Source of the DNA: Taudactylus pleione | Taxonomy: Eukaryota > Chordata > Amphibia > Anura > Myobatrachidae | Assembly (NCBI GenBank): GCA_031769625.1 | Contig: JAUIMM010001418.1 | Coordinates: forward strand, 844,034 to 908,033 | Length of the DNA: 64,000 nt | Direction: 5' to 3' | Shown: piece after piece, positions 11,906 through 25,599 of the stretch | Numbering within the stretch: position 1 is the first letter of the stretch | Layout of the letters: every line of letters begins with the position of its first letter | Position numbers and translations under genes: made by a program | The notes under the pieces: generated by a model | The model's input: only the letters and a program-made list of their open reading frames with translations | What the model was told of the DNA's origin: nothing | The model's database searches: none

Positions 11906-14900
11906 CTGTGTGCTCTTGAGTCTGTATATGGGAGACTGCGCTGAGTAATGTGATATGTGACACCTGTATATCTGTGTGCTCCTGAGTCTGTATATGGGAG
12001 ACTGTGCTGAGTAATGTGATATGTGACACCTGTATATCTGTGTGCTCCTAAGTCTGTATATAGGAGACTGTGCTGAGTAATGTGAAAAGTGACACCTGTA
12101 TATCTGTGTGCTCCTGAGTCTGTATATGGGAGATTGCGCTGAGTAATATGATATGTGACACCTGTATATCTGTGTGCTCCTGAGTCTGTATATAGGAGAC
12201 TGTGTTGAGTAATGTGATATGTGACACCTGTATATCTGTGTGCTCCTGAGTCTGTATATAGGAGACTGTGCTGAGTAATGTGATATGTGACACCTGTATA
12301 TCTGTGTGCTCCTGAGCCTGTATATGGGAGACTGCGCTTAGTAATGTGATATGTGACACCTGTATATCTGTGTGCTCCTGAGTCTGTATATAGGAGACTG
12401 CGCTGAGTAATGTGGTATGTGACACCTGTATATCTGTGTGCTCCTGAGTCTGTATATGTTAGAATGTGCTGAGTAATGTGATATGTGACACCTGTATATC
12501 TGTCTCCTCCTGACTCTGTATATGGGAGACTGAGCTGAGTAATGTGATATGTGACACCTGTATATCTGTGTGCTCCAGACTCTGTATATGGGAGGCTGCG
12601 CTAAGTAATGTGATATGTGACAACTGTATATCTGTGTGCCCCTGAGTCTGTGTATGGGAGACTGTGCTGAGTAATGTGATATGTGACACCTGTATATCTG
12701 TGTGCTCCTGAGTCTGTATAGGGGAGACTGCGCTGAGTAATGTGACACCTGTATATCTGTGTGCTCCTGAATCTGTATATGGGAGACTGTGCTGAGTAAT
12801 GTGATATGTGACACCTGTATATCTGTGTGCTCCTGAGTCTGTATATGGGAGATTGTGCTGAGTAATGTGATATGTGACACCTGTATATCTGTGTGCTCCT
12901 GATTCTGTATATGGGAGACTGCGCTGAGTAATGTGATATGTGACACCTGTATATCTGTGTGCTCATCAGTCTGTATATGGGAGACTGTGCTGAGTAATGT
13001 GATATGTGACACCTGTATATCTGTGTGCTCCTGAGTCTGTATATGGGAGACTGCGCTGAGTAATGTGACACCTGTATATCTGTGTGCTCCTGAGTCTGTA
13101 TATGGGAGACTGCGCTGAGTAATGTGACACCTGTATATCTGTGTGCTCCTGAGTCTGTATATGGGAGACTGTGCTGAGTAATGTGATAGGTGACTCCTGT
13201 ATCTCTGTGTACTCCTGAGTCTGTATATGAGAGACTGCGTTGAGTAATGTGATGTGTGACACCTGTATATCTGTGTGCTCCTGAGTCTGTATATGGGAGA
13301 CTGCGCTGAGTAATGTAATACGTGACACCTGTATATCTGTGTGCTCCTGAGACAGTATATGGGAGACTGCGCTGAGTAATGTGATATGTGACACCTGTAT
13401 ATCTGTGTGCTCCTGAGTCTGTATATGGGAGACTGCGCTGAGTAATGTGATAGGTGACACCTGTATATCTGTGTGCTCCTGAGTCTGTATATAGGACACT
13501 GCGCTGAGTAATGTGACAGCTGTATATCTGTGTGCTCCTGAGTCTGTATATGGGAGACTGCGCTGAGTAATGTGATATGTGACACCTGTATATCTGTGTG
13601 CTCCTGAGTCTGTATATAGGAGACTGCGCTGACTAATGTGATATGCGACACCTGTATATCTGTGTGCTCCTGAGTCTGCATTTGGGAGACTGCGCTGAGT
13701 AATGGGATATGTGACCCCTGTATATCTGTGTGCTCCTGAGTCTGTACATGGGAGACTGCGCTGAGTAATATGATAGGTGACACCTGTATATCTGTGTGCT
13801 CCTGAGTCTGTATATGGGAGACTGCGCTGTGTAATATGATAGGTGACACCTGTATATCTGTGTGCTCCTGAGTCTGTATATGGGAGACTGTGCTGAGTAA
13901 TGTGATATGTGACACATGTATATCTGTGTGCTCCTGAGTCTGTATATAGGAGACAGCGCTGAGTAATGTGATATGTGACACCTGTATATCTGTGTGCTCC
14001 TGAGTCTGTATATAGGAGACAGCGCTGAGTAATGTGATATGTGACACCTGTATATCTGTGTGCTCCTGAGTCTGAATATAGGAGACTGCGCTGAGTAATG
14101 TGACAGCTGTATATCTGTGTGCTCCTGAGTCTGTATATGGGAGACTGCGCTGAGTAATGTGATATGTGACACCTGTATATCTGTGTGCTCCTGAGTCTGT
14201 ATATAGGAGACTGCGCTGACTAATGTGATATGCGACACCTGTATATCTGTGTGCTCCTGAGTCTGCATATGGGAGACTGCGCTGAGTAATGGGATATGTG
14301 ACCCCTGTATATCTGTGTGCTCCTGAGTCTGTATATGGGAGACTGCGCTGAGTAATATGATAGGTGACACCTGTATATCTGTGTGCTCCTGAGTCTGTAT
14401 ATGGGAGACTGCGCTGTGTAATATGATAGGTGACACCTGTATATCTGTGTGCTCCTGAGTCTGTATATGGGAGACTGTGCTGAGTAATGTGATATGTGAC
14501 ACATGTATATCTGTGTGCTCCTGAGTCTGTATATAGGAGACAGCGCTGAGTAATGTGATATGTGACACCTGTATATCTGTGTGCTCCTGAGTCTGTATAT
14601 AGGAGACAGCGCTGAGTAATGTGATATGTGACACCTGTATATCTGTGTGCTCCTGAGTCTGTATATAGGAGACTGCGCTGAGTAATGTGATATGTGACAC
14701 CTGTATATCTGTGTGCTCCTGAGTCTGTATATGGGAGACTACGCTGAGTAATGTGATATATGACACCTGTATATCTGTGTGCTCCTGAGTCTGTATATAG
14801 GACACTGCGCTGAGTAATGTGACAGCTGTATATCTGTGTGCTCCTGAGTCTGTATATGGAAGACTGCGCTGAGTAATGTGATATGTGACACCTGTATATC

Positions 14901-16613
14901 TGTGTGCTCCTGAGTCTGTATATGGGAGACTTCGCTGAGTAATGTGATATGTGACACCTGTATATCTGTGTGCTCCTGAGTCTGTATATGGGAGACTTCG
15001 CTGAGTAATGTGATATGTGACACCTGTATATCTGTGTGCTCCTGAGTCTGTATATAGGAGACTGCGCTGAGTAATGTGATATGTGACACCTGTATATCTG
15101 TGTGCCCCTGAGTCTGTATATGGGAGATTGCGCTGAGTAATGTGATATGTGACACCTGTATATCTGTGTGCTCCTCAGTCTGTATATGGGAGACTGCGCT
15201 GAGTAATGTGACAGCTGTATATCTGTGTGCTCCTGAGTCTGTATATGGGAGACTGCGCTGAGTAATGTGATATGTGACACCTGTATATCTGTGTGCTCCT
15301 GAGTCTGTATATAGGAGACTGCGCTGAGTAATGTGATATGTGACACCTGTATATCTGTGTGCTCCTGAGTCTGTATATGGGAGACTACACTGAGTAATGT
15401 GATATATGACACCTGTATATCTGTGTGCTCCTGAGTCTGTATATAGGACACTGCGCTGAGTAATGTGACAGCTGTATATCTGTGTGCTCCTGAGTCTGTA
15501 TATGGAAGACTGCGCTGAGTAATGTGATATGTGACACCTGTATATCTGTGTGCTCCTGAGTCTGTATATGGGAGACTTCGCTGAGTAATGTGATATGTGA
15601 CACCTGTATATCTGTGTGCTCCTGAGTCTGTATATGGGAGACTTCGCTGAGTAATGTGATATGTGACACCTGTATATCTGTGTGCTCCTGAGTCTGTATA
15701 TAGGAGACTGCGCTGAGTAATGTGATATGTGACACCTGTATATCTGTGTGCCCCTGAGTCTGTATATGGGAGATTGCGCTGAGTAATGTGATATGTGACA
15801 CCTGTATATCTGTGTGCTCCTCAGTCTGTATATGGGAGACTGCGCTGAGTAATGTGACAGCTATATATCTGTGTGCTCCTGAGTCTGTATATGGGAGACT
15901 GCGCTGAGTAATGTGATATGTGATACCTGTATATCTGTGTGCTCCTGAGTCTGTATATAGGAGACAGCGCTGAGTAATGTGATATGTGACACCTGTATAT
16001 CTGTGTGCTCCTGAGTCTGTATATGGAAGACTGCGCTGAGTAATGTGATATGTGACACCTGTATATCTGTGTGCTCCTGAGTCTGTATATGGGAGACTTC
16101 GCTGAGTAATGTGATATGTGACACCTGTATATCTGTGTGCTCATCAGTCTGTATATGGGAGACTGTGCTGAGTAATGTGATATGTGACACGTGTATATCT
16201 GTGTGCTCCTGAGTCTGTATATGGGAGACTGCGCTGAGTAATGTGAGAGCTGTATATCTGTGTGCTCCGGACTCTGTATATAGGAGACTGTGCTGAGTAA
16301 TGTGACAGCTGTATATCTGTGTGCTCCTGAGTCTGTATATGGGAGACTGCCCTGAGTAATGTGATATGTGACACCTGTATATCTGTGTGCTCCTGAGTCT
16401 GTATATAGGAGACTGCGCTGAGTAATGTGATATGTGACACCTGTATATCTGTGTGCTCCTGAGTCTGTATATGGGAGACTGCACTGAGTAATGGGATATG
16501 TGACCCCTGTATATCTGTGTGCTCCTGAGTCTGTATATGGGAGACTGCACTGAGTAATGTGATATGTGACACCTGTGTACCTGTGTGCTCCTGAGTCTGT
16601 ATATGGGAGACTG
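11906..16613. repeat. 4,873-bp higher-order block, second copy
   Basis: This is near-identical to 7,033-11,740. It differs at its first monomer by CTCTT for CTCCT near 11,916. After about 16,613 it departs from the first copy, which switches to other monomers at 11,741. It is also the left third of the 13.7 kb block repeated at 25,600. Markers: 12,500 (CTGTCTCCTC), 13,192 (GACTCCTGTATCTC), 13,640 and 14,227 (GATATGCGAC). No gene is present. Confidence 0.87.
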
Positions 16614-19196
16614 CGCTGAGTAATGTGATATGTGACACCTGTATATCTGTGTGCTCCTGAGTCTGTATATGGGAGACTGCGCTGAGTAATGTGATATGTG
16701 ACACCTGTATATCTGGGTGCTCCTGAGTCTGTATATGGGAGACTGCACTGAGTAATGTGATATGTGACACCTGTATATCTGTGTGCTCCTTAGTCTGTAT
16801 ATGGGAGACTGCACTGAGTAATGTGATATGTGACACCTGTATATCTGTGTGCTCCTGAGTCTGTATATGGGAGACTGCGCTGAGTAATGTGATATGTGAC
16901 ACCTGTATATCTGTGTGCTCCTGAGTCTGTATATGGGAGACTGTGCTGAGTAATGTGATATGTGACACCTGTATATCTGTGTGCTCCTGAGTCTGTATAT
17001 AGGAGACTGTGCTGAGTAATGTGAAAAGTGACACCTGTATATCTGTGTGCTCCTGAGTCTGTATATGGGAGACTGCGCTGAGTAATGTGATATGTGACAC
17101 CTGTATATCTGTGTGCTCCTGAGTCTGTATATGGGAGACTGCGCTGAGTAATGTGATATGTGACACCTGTATATCTGTGTGCATCTGAGTCTGTATATGG
17201 GAGACAGAGCTGAGTAATGTGATATGTGACACCTGTATATCTGTGTGCTCCTGATTCTGTATATGGGAGATTGCGCTGAGTAATATGATATGTGACACCT
17301 GTATATCTGTGTGCTCCTGAGTCTGTATATAGGAGACTGTGTTGAGTAATGTGATATGTGACACCTGTATATCTGTGTGCTCCTGAGTCTGTATATAGGA
17401 GACTGTGCTGAGTAATGTGATATGTGACACCTGTATATCTGTGTGCTCCTGAGCCTGTATATGGGAGACTGCGCTTAGTAATGTGATATGTGACACCTGT
17501 ATATCTGTGTGCTCCTGAGTCTGTATATAGGAGACTGCGCTGAGTAATGTGATATGTGACACCTGTATATCTGTGTGCTCCTGAGTCTGTATATGTTAGA
17601 ATGTGCTGAGTAATGTGATATGTGACACCTGTATATCTGTCTCCTCCTGACTCTGTATATGGGAGACTGCGCTGAGTAATGTGATATGTGACACCTGTAT
17701 ATCTGTGTGCTCCAGACTCTGTATATGGGAGGCTGCGCTAAGTAATGTGATATGTGACAACTGTATATCTGTGTGCCCCTGAGTCTGTGTATGGGAGAAT
17801 GTGCTGAGTAATGTGATATGTGACACCTGTATATCTGTGTGCTCCTGAGTCTGTATAGGGGAGACTGCGCTGAGTAATGTGACACCTGTATATCTGTGTG
17901 CTCCTGAATCTGTATATGGGAGACTGTGCTGAGTAATGTGATATGTGACACCTGTATATCTGTGTGCTCCTGAGTCTGTATATGGGAGATTGTGCTGAGT
18001 AATGTGATATGTGACACCTGTATATCTGTGTGCTCCTGAGTCTGTATATGGGAGACTGCGCTGAGTAATGTGATATGTGACACCTGTATATCTGTGTGCT
18101 CATCAGTCTGTATATGGGAGACTGTGCTGAGTAATGTGATATGTGACACGTGTATATCTGTGTGCTCCTGAGTCTGTATATGGGAGACTGCGCTGAGTAA
18201 TGTGACACCTGTATATCTGTGTGCTCCTGAGTCTGTATATGGGAGACTGTGCTGAGTAATGTGATAGGTGACTCCTGTATCTCTGTGTACTCCTGAGTCT
18301 GTATATGAGAGACTGCGTTGAGTAATGTGATGTGTGACACATGTATATCTGTGTGCTCCGGAGTCTGTATATGGGAGACTGCGCTGAGTAATATAATACG
18401 TGACACCTGTATATCTGTGTGCTCCTGAGTCTGTATATGGAGACTGCGCTGACTAATGTGATAGGTGACACCTGTATATCTGTGTGCTCCTGAGTCTGTA
18501 TATAGGAGACTGCGCTGAGTAATGTGATATGTGACACCTGTATATCTGTGTGCTCCTGAGTCTGTATATGGGAGACTGCGCTGAGTAATGTGATATGTGA
18601 CACCTGTATATCTGTGTGGTCCTGAGTCTGTATATGGGAGACTGCGCTGAGTAATGTGATATGTGACACCTGTATATCTGTGTGCTCCTGAGTCTGTATA
18701 TGGGAGACTGCGCTGAGTAATGTGATAGGTGACACCTGTATATATGTGTGCACCTGAGTCTGTATATGGGAGACTGCGCTGAGTAATGTGATAGGTGACA
18801 CCTGTATATCTGTGTGCTCCTGAGTCTGTATATGGGAGACTGTGCTAAGTAATGTGATATGTGACACCTGTATATCTGTGTGCTCCTGAGTCTGTATATG
18901 GGAGACTGCGCTGAGTATTGTGACACCTGAATATCTGTGTGCTCCTGAGTTTGTATATGGGAGACTGCGCTGAGTAATGTGATATGTGACACCTGTATAT
19001 CTGTGTGCTCTGAGTCTGTATATGGAGACTGCGCTGAGTAATGTGATATGTGACACCTGTATATCTGTGTGCCCCTGAGTCTGTATATGGAAGACTGCGC
19101 TGAGTAATGTGATATGTGACACCTGTATATCTGTGTGCTCCTGAGTCTGTATATGGGAGACTTCGCTGAGTAATGTGATATGTGACACCTGTATAT
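16614..19196. repeat. Second ~5 kb sub-unit of super-block copy I
   Basis: From the GAAAAGTGAC monomer near 17,020 this resembles 12,080 onward. The CTGAGCCTG monomer at 12,302 matches 17,439 (offset 5,137), and marker 13,192 matches 18,270 (offset 5,078, one 59-bp unit fewer). It adds monomers absent from the first sub-unit, such as the GCATCTGAG unit near 17,190 with ACAGAGCTG. From about 18,430 it carries the block seen at 1 and 22,778: CTGACTAATG, then GTGGTCC near 18,610 and GTGCACC near 18,750. Confidence 0.8.
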
Positions 19197-21016
19197 CTGT
19201 GTGCTCATCAGTCTGTATATGGGAGACTGTGCTGAGTAATGTGATATGTGACACCTGTATATCTGTGTGCTCCTGAGTCTGTATATGGGAGACTTCGCTG
19301 AGTAATGTGATATGTGACACCTGTATATCTGTGTGCTCATCAGTCTGTATATGGGAGACTGTGCTGAGTAATGTGATATGTGACACGTGTATATCTGTGT
19401 GCTCCTGAGTCTGTATATGGGAGACTGCGCTGAGTAATGTGAGAGCTGTATATCTGTGTGCTCCTGACTCTGTATATAGGAGACTGTGCTGAGTAATGTG
19501 ACAGCTGTATATCTGTGTGCTCCTGAGTCTGTATATGGGAGACTGCGCTGAGTAATGTGATATGTGACACCTGTATATCTGTGTGCTCCTGAGTCTGTAT
19601 ATAGGAGACTGCGCTGAGTAATGTGATATGTGACACCTGTATATCTGTGTGCTCCTGAGTCTGTATATGGGAGACTGCACTGAGTAATGGGATATGTGAC
19701 ACCTGTATATCTGTGTGCTCCTGAGTCTGTATATGGGAGACTGCGCTGAGTAATGTGATATGTGACACCTGTGTACCTGTGTGCTCCTGAGTCTGTATAT
19801 GGGAGACTGCGCTGAGTAATGTGATATGTGACACCTGTATATCTGTGTGCTCCTGAGTCTGTATATGGGAGACTGCGCTGAGTAATGTGATATGTGACAC
19901 CTGTATATCTGGGTGCTCCTGAGTCTGTATATGGGAGACTGCGCTGAGTAATGTGATATGTGACACCTGTATATCTGTGTGCTCCTGAGTCTGTATATGG
20001 GAGATTGTGCTGAGTAATGTGATATGTGACACCTGTATATCTGTGTGCTCCTGAGTCTGTATATGGGAGACTGCGCTGAGTAATGTGATATGTGACACCT
20101 GTATATCTGTGTGCTCATCAGTCTGTATATGGGAGACTGTGCTGAGTAATGTGATATGTGACACCTGTATATCTGTGTGCTCCTGAGTCTGTATATTTGA
20201 GACTTCGCTGAGTAATGTGATATGTGACACCTGTATATCTGTGTGCTCATCAGTCTGTATATGGGAGACTGTGCTGAGTAATGTGATATGTGACACGTGT
20301 ATATCTGTGTGCTCCTGAGTCTGTATATGGGAGACTGCGCTGAGTAATGTGAGAGCTGTATATCTGTGTGCTCCTGACTCTGTATATAGGAGACTGTGCT
20401 GAGTAATGTGACAGCTGTATATCTGTGTGCTCCTGAGTCTGTATATGGGAGACTGCGCTGAGTAATGTGATATGTGACACCTGTATATCTGTGTGCTCCT
20501 GAGTCTGTATATAGGAGACTGCGCTGAGTAATGTGATATGTGACACCTGTATATCTGTGTGCTCCTGAGTCTGTATATGGGAGACTGCGCTGAGTAATGG
20601 GATATGTGACACCTGTATATCTGTGTGCTCCTGAGTCTGTATATGGGAGACTGCGCTGAGTAATGTGATATGTGACACCTGTGTACCTGTGTGCTCCTGA
20701 GTCTGTATATGGGAGACTGCGCTGAGTAATGTGATATGTGACACCTGTATATCTGTGTGCTCCTGAGTCTGTATATGGGAGACTGCGCTGAGTAATGTGA
20801 TATGTGACACCTGTATATCTGGGTGCTCCTGAGTCTGTATATGGGAGACTGCACTGAGTAATGTGATATGTGACACCTGTATATCTGTGTGCTCCTGAGT
20901 CTGTATATGGGAGACTGCGCTGAGTAATGTGATATGTGACACCTGTATATCTGTGTGCTCCTGAGTCTGTATATGGGAGACTGCGCTGAGTAATGTGATA
21001 TGTGACACCTGTATAT
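19197..21016. repeat. 910-bp tandem duplication
   Basis: 19,197-20,106 and 20,107-21,016 begin with the same CTCATCAGTC monomer and run in parallel. CACGTGTATATC, GAGAGCTG, CAGCTG, GTGTACC and GGGTGCTCC markers sit 910 bp apart, with divergence after about 19,990. The length equals twelve 66-bp plus two 59-bp units. Private differences include ATATTTGAGAC near 20,192 in the second copy. The duplication is present in super-block copy II (32,892-34,711), but the corresponding position at 41,105 has one copy. Confidence 0.87.
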
Positions 21017-22777
21017 CTGTGTGCTCCTGAGTCTGTATATGGGAGACTGCGCTGAGTAATGTGATATGTGACACCTGTATATCTGTGTGCTCCTGAGTCT
21101 GTATATGGGAGACTGTGCTGAGTAATGTGATATGTGACACCTGTATATCTGTGTGCTCCTGAGTCTGTATATAGGAGACTGTGCTGAGTAATGTGAAAAG
21201 TGACACCTGTATATCTGTGTGCTCCTGAGTCTGTATATGGGAGACTGCGCTGAGTAATGTGATATGTGACACCTGTATATCTGTGTGCTCCTGAGTCTGT
21301 ATATGGGAGACTGCGCTGAGTAATGTGATATGTGACACCTGTATATCTGTGTGCATCTGAGTCTGTATATGGGAGACAGAGCTGAGTAATGTGATATGTG
21401 ACACCTGTATATCTGTGTGCTCCTGATTCTGTATATGGGAGATTGCGCTGAGAAATATGATATGTGACACCTGTATATCTGTGTGCTCCTGAGTCTGTAT
21501 ATAGGAGACTGTGTTGAGTAATGTGATATGTGACACCTGTATATCTGTGTGCTCCTGAGTCTGTATATAGGAGACTGTGCTGAGTAATGTGATATGTGAC
21601 ACCTGTATATCTGTGTGCTCCTGAGCCTGTATATGGGAGACTGCGCTTAGTAATGTGATATGTGACACCTGTATATCTGTGTGCTCCTGAGTCTGTATAT
21701 AGGAGACTGCGCTGAGTAATGTGATATGTGACACCTGTATATCTGTGTGCTCCTGAGTCTGTATATGTTAGAATGTGCTGAGTAATGAGATATGTGACAC
21801 CTGTATATCTGTCTCCTCCTGACTCTGTATATGGGAGACTGCGCTGAGTAATGTGATATGTGACACCTGTATATCTGTGTGCTCCAGACTCTGTATATGG
21901 GAGGCTGCGCTAAGTAATGTGATATGTGACAACTGTATATCTGTGTGCCCCTGAGTCTGTTTATGGGAGAATGTGCTGAGTAATGTGATATGTGACACCT
22001 GTATATCTGTGTGCTCCTGAGTCTGTATAGGGGAGACTGCGCTGAGTAATGTGACACCTGTATATCTGTGTGCTCCTGAATCTGTATATGGGAGACTGTG
22101 CTGAGTAATGTGATATGTGACACCTGTATATCTGTGTGCTCCTGAGTCTGTATATGGGAGATTGTGCTGAGTAATGTGATATGTGACACCTGTATATCTG
22201 TGTGCTCCTGAGTCTGTATATGGGAGACTGCGCTGAGTAATGTGATATGTGACACCTGTATATCTGTGTGCTCATCAGTCTGTATATGGGAGACTGTGCT
22301 GAGTAATGTGATATGTGACACGTGTATATCTGTGTGTTCCTGACTCTGTATATGGGAGACTGCGCTGAGTAATGTGACACCTGTATATCTGTGTGCTCCT
22401 GAGTCTGTATATGGGAGACTGCGCTGAGTAATGTGACACCTGTATATCTGTGTGCTCCTGAGTCTGTATATGGGAGACTGTGCTGAGTAATGTGATAGGT
22501 GACTCCTGTATCTCTGTGTACTCCTGAGTCTGTATATGAGAGACTGCGTTGAGTAATGTGATGTGTGACACATGTATATCTGTGTGCTCCGGAGTCTGTA
22601 TATGGGAGACTGCGCTGAGTAATGTAATACGTGACACCTGTATATCTGTGTGCTCCTGAGACAGTATATGGGAGACTGTGCTGAGTAATGTGATATGTGA
22701 CATCTGTATATCTGTGTGCTCCTGAGTCTGTATATGGGAGACTGCGCTGAGTAATGTGATAGGTGACACCTGTATAT
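21017..22777. repeat. Third ~4.2 kb sub-unit of super-block copy I
   Basis: The ordered markers are GAAAAGTGAC near 21,194, the GCATCTGAG unit near 21,355, CTGAGCCTG near 21,622, the TATGTTAGAATG unit near 21,770, CTGTCTCCTC at 21,809, CCAGACTCTG near 21,885, and GACTCCTGTATCTC at 22,501. The same order is found from 17,020, 30,715, 34,885 and 42,190. A private change is AGAAATATG near 21,452, where sister copies read AGTAATATG. Confidence 0.82.
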
Positions 22778-25269
22778 CTGTGTGCTCCTGAGTCTGTATA
22801 TGGAGACTGCGCTGACTAATGTGATAGGTGACACCTGTATATCTGTGTGCTCCTGAGTCTGTATATAGGAGACTGCGCTGAGTAATGTGATATGTGACAC
22901 CTGTATATCTGTGTGCTCCTGAGTCTGTATATGGGAGACTGCGCTGAGTAATGTGATATGTGACACCTGTATATCTGTGTGGTCCTGAGTCTGTATATGG
23001 GAGACTGCGCTGAGTAATGTGATATGTGACACCTGTATATCTGTGTGCTCCTGAGTCTGTATATGGGAGACTGCGCTGAGTAATGTGATAGGTGACACCT
23101 GTATATATTTGTGCACCTGAGTCTGTATATGGGAGACTGCGCTGAGTAATGTGATATGTGACACCTGTATATCTGTGTGCTCCTGAGTCTGTATATGGGA
23201 GACTGCGCTGAGTAATGTGATGTGTGACACCTGTATATCTGTGTGCTCCTGAGTCTGTATATGGGAGACTGCGCTGAGTAATGTGATATGTGACACATGT
23301 ATATTTGTGTGCTCATGAGTCTGTATATGGGAGACTGCGCTGAGTAATGTGATATGTGACACATGTATATCTGTGTGCTCATGAGTCTGTATATGGGAGA
23401 CTGCGCTGAGTAATGTGATATGTGACACATGTAAATCTGTGTGCTCCTGAGTCTGTATATGGAGACTGTGCTGAGTAATGTGATATGTGACACCTGTATA
23501 TCTGTGTGCTCCTCAGTCTGTATATGGGAGACTGCGCTGAGTAATGTGATATGTGACACCTGTATATCTGTGTGCTCCTGAGTCTGTATATGGGAGACTG
23601 TGCTGACTAATGTGATATGTGACAACTGTATATCTGTGTGCCCCTGAGTCTGTATATGGGAGACTGCGCTGAGTAATGTGATATGTGACACCTGTATATC
23701 TGTGTGCTCCTGAGTCTGTATATGGGAGACTGCGCTGAGTAATGTGATATGTGACACCTGTATATCTGTGTGCTAATGAGTCTGTACATGGGAGACTGCG
23801 CTGAGTAATGTGATATGTGACACCTGTATATCTGTGTGCTCATGAGTCTGTATATGAGAGACTGCGCTGAGTAATGTGACACCTGTATATCTGTGTGCTC
23901 CTGAGTCTGTATATGGGAGACAGTGCTGAGTAATGTGATATGTGACACCTGTATATCTGTGTACACCTGAGTCTGTATATGGGAGACTGCGTTGAGAAAT
24001 GTGATGTGTGACACCTGTATATCTGTGTGCTCCTGAGTCTGTATATGGGAGACTGCGCTGAGTAATGTGATATGTGACACCTGTATATCTGTGTGCTCCT
24101 GAGTCTGTATATGGGAGACTGCGCTGAGTAATGTGATATGTGACACCTGTATATCTGTGTGCTCCTGAGTCTGTATATGGGAGACTGCGCTGAGTAATGT
24201 GATATGTGACACCTGTATATCTGTGTGCTCCTGAGTCTGTATATAGGAGACTGTGCTGAGTAATGTGAAAAGTGACACCTGTATATCTGTGTGCTCCTGA
24301 GTCTGTATATGGGAGACTGCGCTGAGTAATGTGATATGTGACACCTGTATATCTGTGTGCTCCTGAGTCTGTATATGGGAGACTGCGCTGAGTAATGTGA
24401 TATGTGACACCTGTATATCTGTGTGCATCTGAGTCTGTATATGGGTGACAGAGCTGAGTAATGTGATATGTGACACCTGTATATCTGTGTGCTCCTGATT
24501 CTGTATATGGGAGATTGCGCTGAGTAATATGATATGTGACACCTGTATATCTGTGTGCTCCTGAGTCTGTATATAGGAGACTGTGTTGAGTAATGTGATA
24601 TGTGACACCTGTATATCTGTGTGCTCCTGAGTCTGTATATAGGAGACTGTGCTGAGTAATGTGATATGTGACACCTGTATATCTGTGTGCTCCTGAGCCT
24701 GTATATGGGAGACTGCGCTTAGTAATGTGATATGTGACACCTGTATATCTGTGTGCTCCTGAGTCTGTATATAGGAGACTGCGCTGAGTAATGTGATATG
24801 TGACACCTGTATATCTGTGTGCTCCTGAGTCTGTATATGTTAGAATGTGCTGAGTAATGAGATATGTGACACCTGTATATCTGTCTCCTCCAGACTCTGT
24901 ATATGGGAGGCTGCGCTAAGTAATGTGATATGTGACAACTGTATATCTGTGTGCCCCTGAGTCTGTGTATGGGAGAATGTGCTGAGTAATGTGATATGTG
25001 ACACCTGTATATCTGTGTGCTCCTGAGTCTGTATATGGGAGACTGCGCTGAGTAATGTGATATGTGACACCTGTATATCTGTGTGCTCCTGAGTCTGTAT
25101 ATGGGAGACTGCGCTGAGTAATGTGATATGTGACACCTGTATATCTGTGTGCTCATCAGTCTGTATATGGGAGACTGTGCTGAGTAATGTGATATGTGAC
25201 ACGTGTATATCTGTGTGCTCCTGAGTCTGTATATGGGAGACTGCGCTGAGTAATGTGACACCTGTATAT
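22778..25269. repeat. Right part of super-block copy I, lacks two monomers
   Basis: It corresponds to 36,473-39,096. Near 23,153 it lacks 132 bp, including the GTCACCTGTATAACTG monomer, that is present in the three sister copies at 449, 36,921 and 44,224, so this copy most simply lost two units. At 24,881 a CTGTCTCCTCC monomer is fused directly to CAGACTCTG, merging two markers that are separate monomers elsewhere (21,809 and 21,880). The same fusion is present near 38,710. No gene. Confidence 0.83.
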
Positions 25270-25335
25270 CTGTGTGCTCCTGAATCTGTATATGGGAGAC
25301 TGCGCTGAGTAATGTGATATGTGACACCTGTGTAC
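25270..25335. repeat. Hybrid monomer at a recombination junction
   Basis: The left half (CTCCTGAATCTG) matches the monomer near 39,097 and follows it at offset 13,827. The right half (GACTGCGCTG, then GTGTACC in the next unit) matches 6,703-6,770 at offset 18,567. The junction lies inside one 66-bp unit and keeps its register, as expected for unequal exchange or gene conversion between two higher-order copies. Confidence 0.75.
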
Positions 25336-25599
25336 CTGTGTGCTCCTGAGTCTGTATATGGGAGACTGCGCTGAGTAATGTGATATGTGACACCTGTATA
25401 TCTGTGTGCTCCTGAGTCTGTATATGGGAGACTGCGCTGAGTAATGTGATATGTGACACCTGTATATCTGGGTGCTCCTGAGTCTGTATATGGGAGACTG
25501 CACTGAGTAATGTGATATGTGACACCTGTATATCTGTGTGCTCCTGAGTCTGTATATGGGAGACTGCGCTGAGTAATGTGATATGTGACACCTGTATAT
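25336..25599. repeat. Short link segment joining the two 13.7-kb copies
   Basis: Four monomers matching 6,769-7,032 at offset 18,567, including a GGGTGCTCC unit near 25,470 and TGCACTGAG near 25,500. It joins the end of super-block copy I to the start of copy II. Satellite only. Confidence 0.72.

Larger units (their letters stand above)
11906..25290. repeat. 13.7-kb super-block, copy I
   Basis: This long segment is repeated at 25,600-39,125. The offset is 13,694 up to a one-base insertion at about 28,850 in the second copy, then 13,695 up to about 23,153/36,848, then 13,827 after a 132-bp (two-monomer) difference. Marker GACTCCTGTATCTC at 13,192, 18,270, 22,501 and 26,886 splits it into three related units of 5,078, 4,231 and 4,385 bp, so it is an amplified trimer of an older higher-order unit of about 4-5 kb. 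Identity looks above 99 percent by eye over the stretches I compared. Confidence 0.86.
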
